From Dicyema japonicum (Eukaryota; Dicyemida; Rhombozoa; Dicyemidae): a stretch of 42,855 bases of DNA. A program made the translations under genes and the position numbers. Numbering within the stretch: position 1 is the stretch's first letter; every line of letters starts with the position of its first letter. Location: positions 9,402-52,256 of the forward strand of contig RDEW01000044.1 in the NCBI GenBank assembly GCA_011109175.1. The letters are read 5' to 3'. The notes under the pieces are model-generated. The model had not been told where the DNA came from. It ran no database searches and saw nothing but the letters and a program-made list of their open reading frames with translations. Positions 21,381-29,598 of the stretch are shown one piece after another.

Positions 21381-22150
21381 AAGATAGGAATTTGTTTTTT
21401 GCACACACGGGGTCATTATGCAACCATTGCAAAAAAAACAGGAAACTGTAGATCAGTTGGCCACTCAGTGTAGTAAAATACTAAACAGTGATTATCTCCG
21501 AAGACATAATGAAGTGGTAAAGTGTATCTATCTTCATCTTTGTCGAGTTTATGGAATCAAAAGAAGCAGGAAATTGAAAGGACATTCGGTTCAGTGAATA
21601 TTGAGGACTCAAAATGTCGAAATCAAAGTTGACACGTCGATTATGACAGAAACAAAAGTCCAATTCAATAAACCTGATATTTTTGCTTACGAAAAATAAA
21701 GAAAAAAGTAACCTTAATCGAAGTGGGTATTACCTCACAAGACTGACTAAAGCAAGTTGAAGTTTAGAAACTTCAAATATATGATTTGCTTGCAAATGAT
21801 CTTTCACTACTCTATGAATCCCAAGTAAAAATTATTCCAGTGGTTTTGACATGGGATGGAGTTGTCTCATGATGCTTCAGGAATAATATGGGTAACTTAT
21901 CTTTGAAGAATCAACGAGGATTTGCATCTAATCGGTTGTGCTAAAGAGTATGCTCATTGAACATAAGCATGGGATGAAAATATACGATGAAAAGTACGCC
22001 TCTGCTATCTCCCAACTTGTAGAAATGGCATGCCTTGAGGACAGCCCACTTGAATCTAACAGATATATTTTGACTAAATCTGATGTGGAGATGGGGAGTA
22101 ACAGGGAGTTTATGGCACACTTTTCTAAGAGAAGTTTTGAATTTATGTAA
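21381..22150 (+). mobile_element. Family A retroelement C-terminus with restriction-like endonuclease
   Basis: This is the C-terminal region of an RLE-type non-LTR retrotransposon of the CRE/R2 kind. In order it encodes a zinc knuckle CNHCKKNRETVDQLATQC, then YLRRHNEVVKCIYLHLC, then MTETKVQFNKPDIFAYEK, TLIEVGITSQD, YDLLANDLSLLYESQVKIIP and VLTWDGVV. KPD followed by LIEVG is the PD-(D/E)xK active-site arrangement of these endonucleases. Several stop codons and frame changes make the copy inactive. The last frame (21938-22150) is the decayed end. A second copy of the first third lies at 35.35 kb. Confidence 0.75.
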
Positions 22151-22256
22151 TTAATCAGATCCTTTATTGCCCAGAGACTGAATATCTTGTAATATATAAT
22201 TTGTGAACAATTATAAATAATTAAATATCAATATTCACTAATTGTAAAACAGTTGA
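22151..22256. other. Short AT-rich spacer
   Basis: Nothing is recognisable between the retroelement end and the minus-strand exon cluster. Confidence 0.4.
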
Positions 22257-22790
22257 TTAGGCAAATATTGTTGATGCGAAATAAAATACCTGGAAACTGT
22301 AGTCTGGTCCATTAGCCACGAAAACTATTTTGTCGTTGCTTGGTAAGGGAGAGAGTTTGTTCTGTTCGACACTAATGTAGGAATTTTTCTCCACAAATAG
22401 GTGACTCATGTGTAAACCACAATAATGGTCAGCCTTCTCCGCCATCGGATATACCTGGAACGTCCGCTTAGTTTCCTGTTTGACACTGGATTCCTTCACT
22501 TGAAGGAAGTAAATAAATAAGATGTAAAATGACTCAGATTCAAGAATTTCCTCTTCAAACATTCACTTTATTATAGTTACTCACAATCTTCACCTCAATA
22601 GACTCGAATATAGCATTATCAGATAATAGCCCATAGTATCCACAAATTTAGTGAGTTAGTGGGGATTATCTCAAAGGTCAAACCAAAAATGCCATAAAGG
22701 GTTAAACTTAGGGAATCGTCATCAAAACTAAATCTGAGAATTGAAATATCTTTAAATAATGAGAGAATATAAATTATCACAAAATTAATA
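22257..22790 (-). CDS. Unrecognised exon cluster downstream of the DLC1-like gene
   Basis: I do not recognise this product. The minus strand has good open stretches that look like exons. The largest (22562-22257) encodes VYPMAEKADHYCGLHMSHLF and NSYISVEQNKLSPLPSNDKI, then VFVANGPDYSFQ, ending at a GT that could be a donor. Upstream pieces include SFDDDSLSLTLYGIFGLTFE and SIEVKI. The alternating hydrophobic pattern suggests a beta-rich fold. Candidate mini-introns exist between them, but no single joined frame is clearly best, so start, end and exon borders are uncertain. It lies on the same strand as the DLC1-like gene, 3' of its stop codon. Confidence 0.4.
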
Positions 22791-22831
22791 AATATTTGTG
22801 ATTATTAAAAAATAATTAATGATTTTTACAT

Positions 22832-24547
22832 CTAAGCTGTAGTTTCCAATGTTTTGCGCAATTCATTAACATAAAATTTAAGTCGTTTTCCAAGGACGAT
22901 GTTATTCCAGTTTAGAGATCTCCCCCTATCATAATTATCACATTTTATACTTTGGGTCGATTGATATAAAGTGGGTAAGCTTACAGCATTCACCACGCGG
23001 TTCAATAAAGTACCCGAAAAACTGACAGTCCATTACAGCAAAATTCCCGTGATTACTGTATTCTAGGGATCGTCCAACGATAGCGTAGTTTCCATCAATA
23101 CTCTGTTTGTGCCTTTCCGGTAATAATATGAGTTGTTACCATATCATGTAGCATATTCTGTCCACAATCCATTTTTCTTTGAATGTTACAATTTCCGTAT
23201 GCTTAGTGAGACTAGTCACACTGTACTCATCCTGCAAAAACCAGCCAATCCTTTAATTAACAAATTAATGCTACTTTTTATCAAAAATCTGATTGACTGT
23301 CGTTTTTACGTCGCACTTCAATCCATTTTTCTTTGAATGTTACAATTTCCGTATGCTTAGTGAGACTAGTCACACTGTACTCATCCTGCAAAAACCAGCC
23401 AATCCTTTAATTAACAAATTAATGCTACTTGTTATCAAAAATCTGATTGACTGTCGTTTTTACGTCGCACTTTACGGAAGTCTGACATCGCCAAATCTTC
23501 AAAATGGTGTCCTCGAACAACCGGGATTTTAATTCCACGCCATTTCCATTTGATTCCGTGGACTTTTCGTCCTCAAATTCACAATAGTTCACGTACTAAT
23601 GTGAAACAGACTCAAACTTGATACAAGTCACTGATAAGCTTGTTTATGATAATCATAGGATTTTTGGGAGGGATAAACCTAACATTTCCCTGGAAGTCTT
23701 CAATCTGGGGTCTGCGAGTAAACAAACCTCAAATATGAAGTCATAGTGATTTATTAGTATTTCAGAAAATTCAATCGACTGGTTTTTCCATGCTATTTCC
23801 TCCTTCAATTTTGAACTCATACTCCTCATAGACCTTGGTTTTGACATTTTCCTAGTGAAGATTGTTTCACAGAGACAAACACTGAGATTGTAGGCAGTCA
23901 TCTATTAAATTTAACACAGTTCATACATGAGTTCGTTCACTGTTTTTAGATATTTTGTTTAGCAGTCTAATCCACATAATCAACACTTCTCTGTTTGTGT
24001 CTGGTAATAGGGTCACCAAGTCTCTAAGTAGATTAAGTCGCTTATTCTTGTCAACTGGAATTACTAATAAATCAACCATCAAAGTGAATCAAATCAGTGA
24101 AAGGTTTAGTAAACAAAGGTTCTGTACTATTTCTGAGATATTTGCTAACAACAGTGGAAATAACGTAATTATTGTATTCCAGTAGAGAAAAACATTCTAC
24201 ACTGGTAAAATTAAGATACCATTGTTGAGTATTTTTTGATACAAATCTTCGTTCATCGTCGCACTTCCTGCTTTTCGGAAAATAAACTGAAGATCTGTGG
24301 CATTCTCGTAAAGGTGACAAATTGCTTCTTTTATGACAGAAGGGATGGGGGACCCTGTAGTTATATAATTCACAAGGTAGTCATTTTTGTTGTTATCTGA
24401 CAGATATTTTTTCGAGAATCTAGAAAAACTTGATTTTTTACTTTGGGATTATTTTGACGATTTCTGACCTGGCAAGATTTCGAGAGACTTCAAGCTGTGA
24501 AACCGAGGAATTCCATATACTATTTTTGCGACTAGAATGAGGCACAT
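22832..24547 (-). CDS. DLC1: RhoGAP-START protein, DLC1/STARD13 family
   Basis: This is a Rho GTPase-activating protein with a C-terminal START lipid-binding domain. The RhoGAP part includes VYGIPRF, then GSPIPSVIKEAICHLYE, LQFIFRKAGS (the arginine-finger loop; DLC1 has VGLFRKSG), STEPLFTKPF (DLC1 PEPLFTNKL), DTNREVLIMWIRLLN and MTAYNLSVCLCETIF (DLC1 MTPMNLAVCLAPSLF). The START part includes IWRCQTSVKC, then SIDGNYAIVGRSLEY, VMDCQFFGYFIEPRG and CKLTHFISIDPKG (DLC1 LTHICRIDLKG). GT-AG introns are at 24197-24219, 24055-24076, 23902-23926, 23705-23727, 23596-23617, 23113-23139 and 22926-22950, that is 22-27 nt. Another of 18 or 30 nt lies near 24441-24458. Joining near 23410-23450 is unresolved, partly because of a tandem duplication there. 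The start at 24547 is tentative, since the frame is open further upstream to a possible acceptor. No SAM domain is seen. Confidence 0.85.
23165..23472. repeat. 154-bp tandem duplication inside the START-encoding region
   Basis: Sequence 23165-23318 is repeated at 23319-23472 with about one difference. The unit includes exon sequence for DEYSVTSLTKHTEIVTFKEK. Read literally, the gene would encode this segment twice with a frame conflict, while a single copy aligns with the family. An assembly artefact is likely. Confidence 0.7.
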
Positions 24548-25020
24548 AATGCACCTCTCAGAAAATGGTAGACATATGTTTAACTGAGATTTCTGTGATT
24601 TGCTTATCTAAATTTTATGAAAAATTATGACATTTGTGAGGTATTTTAATTTAAAATCTTCTTTATTGTTATTATTGACGTTGGGTTTATTCGAATATTT
24701 GATCAAATCGGGAATCTCGTAGTCCTCGCTTTTGGGAATAAGTTTTATGTTATCTAATGAAGATGAAAACTATATACTCAGAGATCCACTTGATAAATAT
24801 CTATGCTTTATAGTGAACTGTTTGATGTATGATTCCTTTCGGGCTAGTCGAGGTTTAACCAAATATTCTTTATTTGGAAGCAACATTTATCGTTTCTACT
24901 AACTACGTGGTTAACGCAAAATAAATTGCATATTAGATAGTTGCCATAGCGATTATACAGATATTCACTGCGTCTATTCGTTTAAAATCATTATAAATTA
25001 TGAATAAGCTAGAAATGACA
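24548..25020. other. Upstream region of the DLC1-like gene
   Basis: The minus frame stays open for about 17 codons above the tentative ATG, back to a TTTAG acceptor-like site, so an earlier exon may exist. Beyond that I see no exon that I can attach and no SAM-domain sequence. Confidence 0.35.
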
Positions 25021-25248
25021 TATTGTTTCGATTTTTACTTATATTATAAGTGCTCTTAATGAGAACCATGCTTAGGCGATAATTTATACTGATTAACTTT
25101 GAATTCAACAAAATTAACGATAACACCAACATATTATTGTTTCGATTTTTACTTATATTATAAGTGCTCTTAATGAGAACCATGCTTAGGCGATAATTTA
25201 TACTGATTAACTTTGAATTCAACAAAATTAACGATAACACCAACATAT
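25021..25248. repeat. 114-bp tandem duplication
   Basis: The unit TATTGTTTCGATTTTTACTT at 25021 recurs at 25135, and the two copies are virtually identical for 114 bases. The internal repetition in the 82-codon minus frame here comes from this and is not a real protein repeat. Confidence 0.85.
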
Positions 25249-25275
25249 AAAAGTACGATGCACTCTAAAATACCA

Positions 25276-25475
25276 CAGTGATTGATATTGGAGAAATATC
25301 TGAGCAGTCAGCATAATCAAGTGAGACTACATTCTCCCAGGCTTGTTTGAATTTATCATTAATACCATCACTTGTTTTAGAGGCATAAATCAATTCCTTA
25401 GGGATATTTACGCATTATAGCCAAAACCTTATTTGTATCTTCCAACTTGCGATCACTCACGTGTGCTCTAACCTC
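25276..25475 (-). other. Candidate exon, unrecognised
   Basis: The minus strand is open through ELIYASKTSDGINDKFKQAW and ENVVSLDYADCSDIS, ending at a stop near 25272. A possible 31-nt GT-AG intron precedes it, joining to KLEDTNK. It lies 3' of the valyl-tRNA synthetase and could be a separate small gene or a missed last exon. I do not recognise the sequence. Confidence 0.3.
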
Positions 25476-25477
25476 GA

Positions 25478-25662
25478 TTTGATGCCAGAATATTCATTAT
25501 TGATTTTTATTAATTTAATAAAGCATTATTTTAAGGAAAATCTAAAATATCAGTAGCAGAAACTCTAATATTTGATGCCAGAATATTCATTATTGATTTT
25601 TATTAATTTAATAAAGCATTATTTTAAGGAAAATCTAAAATATCAGTAGCAGAAACTCTAAT
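25478..25662. repeat. 93-bp tandem duplication at the 3' end of the valyl-tRNA synthetase gene
   Basis: Sequence 25478-25570 is repeated at 25571-25662. The unit contains the last coding bases, the putative last mini-intron, the stop codon and an AATAAA polyadenylation-like signal of the valyl-tRNA synthetase gene. The second set lies beyond the stop and is not needed for the gene model. Confidence 0.85.
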
Positions 25663-28493
25663 TCCGTCATTAATTTTAATTATAGTAGGATTATCAGGTA
25701 AGGAGAGCACCAGTTCATCCACTTTAGTGAGATATTTAATGACATCACAATACTCATTCAAATAATCTAGATCAGTTGCGTCAACGTAAACTGCACTTAT
25801 AAAACACAAAATACATCTTTTTGGTGTCCTGAATTCCCCTCTGAGAGATCTGACTAACTGAGTGACCTTTATGACGGTTTCCATTCTTCTACATGCTACC
25901 TTGCTATCAAAATTCCACATTTCAGGCCATTTTCTGTAAGCAACGGGTTTGTACGATTCCTTGCCTCCGTGATAAAGCAGCCACTCGCAAATAAATGGAA
26001 TAAAGGGACTCAACAAGACTAAACAGCATTGACTACACCTATAAAGACACTGTTGAATAGACTGAATCTCATCACTGCATACAGTATTGAACCTCCACTT
26101 TGTCGCCTCCTTATTATCAAAGTTATGTGAATAACAACCAAATAAAATCCACACAGTTCATTCAGCCAAAAATTGCGAAGTTGTGACAGAATCAAATGAA
26201 AGTCTCGATTTTCGAAATGAACGTCAAACGAGGCCACAATCTGTGATGTCCGAGAATACATCCACATCTCCATATCCGTTTCAAATCCAGTCAACTAAGC
26301 ATTATAACCAACAATCACAAGTGGAATTGGCAGTGGAGTAAAATCAGGGGACAATTTCATGTTAATAAAGCGAATAGTCTGCCATATTTTATTAAAAAAC
26401 ATGCGCACTGAAGTGAACAAATCTGAGCCTACCTTTACATGTGAGACTAAAATAAGAAAGAAGGAAACCTTTTATTTCATGAGAACACAAAGCAAATCTC
26501 AGAGAATCTGCTCCAACGACAAAATTATTATGCATAGGTCTCTAAGCATAACAAATCACAAACCTCAATAAAATTAAGGGGATCAATGACATTGCCCACA
26601 GACTTACTCATTTTCCTACCCTTTCCGTCACAAACTAATCCGTGAAGCAAAACACCATCAAATGGCATCTTCCCCAATAATAGCAAAGACATGAGCATCA
26701 TACGGGCAACCCAAAAGAAGACGATATCACCACCAGTTTCCAAGAGAGCTTGAGGAAAATATTGATCAAGGTTTGGATTATCTGGCCACCCAAATACAGC
26801 AAATGGAAGAAGAGCAGCAGAAAACCACGTGTCTAGCACATCGCTATCCTGTTCAACTGTTATTGTCTCAGGATTCGAATTAGGGAACATCTGACCAGCG
26901 ATATTGAACGCCTGTTCCTTTGATCTAGAAACAATCCAACTCGAATCAACGCCGTTGGATACTTTGAAGGCTGGAATTCGGTGTCCCCACCACAATTGAC
27001 GAGAAATACACCAATCTGGTGACTTACTCAACCATTCCTTCAATATATTCTCATAAAAGGGGGGAGTAATCCTAGGATTTCCAGATCTTAGTGTTTCGAG
27101 AACTTTTCGATGTCCATCTCGACAATCCATAAACCACTGTTCCATGATGATTTTTTCCAAAACATCTCCAGTTCGACTGCACGTGGGTATTTGATAGGAA
27201 TGATCAACATTTCCAGAATACAAATTTTCCTCTATCAGTCTGTCTACCAGAAGTCGACGAACTTCAAATCGGTTTAATCCCTAATTTTATGAGATAATAA
27301 GCTAAACGTCGAAAGGAGTATCTGTCCCAAAAATATTCCCAGAGTCATCGATAATCCTACTTCCCGGTTTAAGCCCATGTTTGCTGGCTAATTCATAGTC
27401 AACTGGACTGTGATGAGGAGTTATTTTCAGTCCTCCCGATCCAGTCTCTATATCGACGGATATGTCTCCAATAATGGGAAGATTTTGACGCGTGAAAGGG
27501 TGGAAGACAGAACGACCAATAAATCTGTTCCATCGTTGATCGTTTGGGTGCACCGCCACGGCCATGTCTCCCAACATTGTCTCTAGTCGTGTTGTCGAAA
27601 CTGTCAATCGTTCATCTTAACAGTAAAAATGCAAACTACCGGAATCAACAATTGGATAAATAAAGTTGTGAAGGACCCCAAATTGTACTTTATACGGGTA
27701 GTTGGGGACATTCCTAAAACACTCCCCGTCGACTTTCAGGAGATTTACCTAAGACATAGAAAAGATGAGTGCCTCAATATCTGAAACAACTGATTGCAGT
27801 GCAGGACACCAGTTCACGAATCTATTAGATCGATAGATCAAACCCATCTCATAGAGACGAATAAAGGACTCCTCCACCGCGGCAGTCAGATTCTGTCTTA
27901 AATTACGAGACCAACCTTATCCATTGTGAAATATTTGAATCGTTTATCGAATGAGCATCCCAGTTTAGCCAACTGGTTGTAAATCTCCCCTTCTTTGCTA
28001 ATTTTATAATATCACAAAACCTTATCCGCCATTTCTGAACCTCCTGGATAAAACCATTCCTTCCAAGATCAAATCTGTTCACTCCTTTAGATTCTGCCAA
28101 ATGTCGTTCAACAATCGTCTGTGTTGCAATTCCAGCATGGTCACAGCCGGGGACGAACAGAGTTTTCTCCCTTCCTTCAAATCTCTTCCTGCGAACTATG
28201 ATATCCTGCAATGTGCAGCCAAGAGCGTGCCCCATATGAAGATTTCCAGTTACATTTGGCGGTGGCATGCAAATTACAAATTTTTTGCAAGAATCCTCCT
28301 TTTCTATATTGAAATGCCCTGATTTCGTCCACCATTTTGTGAGGACTGGTTCTATTGACAGAGGATCGTATTTAGTATTTAATTGCCCTGAAATTATGTA
28401 AAAGTTACCTTTTTGGCCAAATATTCGCTGGAGGGAATTACCGCATCCCCTTATGACCAATTTAATAATGTTATTTGTTTTTAAATTTCTCAT
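25608..28493 (-). CDS. VARS2: Valyl-tRNA synthetase, probably mitochondrial (VARS2-like)
   Basis: This class I synthetase charges tRNA-Val. Introns are 28388-28408, 27998-28020, 27893-27915, 27749-27772, 27616-27639, 27281-27307, 26542-26563, 26447-26468, 26295-26318, 26110-26138 and 25635-25656: 21-29 nt, GT-AG except the GC-AG one at 27749-27772. The twelve exons sum to 2625 nt, giving 874 residues. In order: [16 protein letters not shown] (HIGH motif), [11 protein letters not shown], an editing (CP1) region with [64 protein letters not shown] (KMSKS motif), [12 protein letters not shown] and an anticodon-binding domain with [20 protein letters not shown] and NKIW are closer to vertebrate VARS2 than to cytosolic VARS1. 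The Arg/Lys/Asn-rich start [16 protein letters not shown] fits a mitochondrial presequence. The C-terminal coiled-coil arm of VARS proteins is missing. An AATAAA follows the stop. The last intron is optional, since reading through it also meets a stop. Confidence 0.93.
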
Positions 28494-28709
28494 TCTTTAA
28501 AAATATTACAAATTAATTACATTTTATTATTATTAATGAGCTTTGAATTCTCGTTACAACTTCCCACCTGAAAACTAATAAATAGTATTTTTAAGTTTGT
28601 TGTATTATTGTTATTGAGGATTTTGAGGTTTATTTTCTAATTATTATTTATACTCACGCCAATCAAACCCTCACAAAGGGCTTACATAAACTAAATATTT
28701 TTTCAACTC
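28494..28709. promoter_or_regulatory. 5' flank of the valyl-tRNA synthetase gene
   Basis: This AT-rich flank lies upstream of the minus-strand start codon. No specific promoter element can be assigned from sequence alone. Confidence 0.3.
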
Positions 28710-29170
28710 TTGTTAAGTGAATTCCTTATATGGACGAATTTATACAAAAACTTTAAGGACACACCATTTCACCGACTGTTATGCGAAAAAGGGTTCCCGC
28801 TACACGTATCTCTTTTTTTGGCAAATGAAAGTCGATCGACTCAGAACTTCTCTTCCACAATCGATTTCCTGTTCAAGAACGAGAGGAGGTGTTCCCTGGA
28901 AACGGTGGGTACAATGGAAGATCATAGACATTACTGGTTGTGGGAATTGGAATTATAGGGGATTACAATGAGCGTTTTATCCTATTTGTTGAAAAATGCG
29001 GCAGAGAAAGGATGGCAAACTTTTTAAAAAGGGATGCTATCATTGACTCGTATGTCGCAGCACAGAATAAACCATAAGAGGGGTTTAAGGCGCAGAGGAG
29101 ATTCAAGCTATGGCAGGACTTGAGAAGCCTCAAATTAATATTCTCTCTACTTTCCTTTGTTAATAAAGTT
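28710..29170 (+). mobile_element. Possible decayed endonuclease region of an APE-type retroelement
   Basis: Overlapping open frames (28710-28958 and 28717-28971) contain GSRYTYLFFWQMKVDRLRTS in one frame and ERFILFVEKCGRERMANFLK in another. These loosely resemble the RRYTW...IDYIL and GDFNA...RLVEFC blocks of CFDP2-like endonucleases, in jumbled frames. The resemblance is weak and no full motif survives. It may be nothing more than chance. Confidence 0.25.
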
Positions 29171-29598
29171 TTTTAAATTTATTACGCCCCTAGTGTTGAA
29201 GTGAGGGTAGAAAACAAATAAGAATCATAAAAACACGTATTCGACATTAGTGAAGGAGAGGTACGTCACCCTTTCAATCAAAAATTTCCAAAGTTTTATT
29301 CTATCCAAAATTATTGCTCCTCTAAATCCGCCTTTGCCCTCGTCAACTCTTTGAGGTCCCATTTGGGAACACGGCGTTCACTAAGTTACTCTCATACTAT
29401 ATGCGGTGCTTTTCATTCACATGCAGATCTGCTCACTCAATTTAGTGATTAAGTTCTTTAAAAGTATTCCATATCCAAGAGCATTTTCCATCTTTATTTG
29501 ATTTAACACCAACATAATAATAAATTCACTCGATTAACTGTAACGTGTTTGTTGTGGTGTTTATACATTCTCTAAAACTTATTACAATATAAGAGCTG
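29171..29598. other. No gene seen
   Basis: This is AT-rich sequence between the weak remnant and the family C element, with no recognisable feature. Confidence 0.4.

Noticed and set aside
23451-23475. 25-nt GT-AG segment as an intron in the DLC1-like gene
   Set aside because: Read through, it encodes VKCDVKTT, which aligns with the START strand VEVEAPPS of human DLC1, so it is coding.
24998-25246. Repetitive 82-residue protein on the minus strand
   Set aside because: The repetition is the 114-bp tandem duplication read in one frame, and the composition is that of AT-rich non-coding DNA.
28101-28322. 73-codon plus-strand frame
   Set aside because: It is antisense to the HIGH-motif exon of the valyl-tRNA synthetase.
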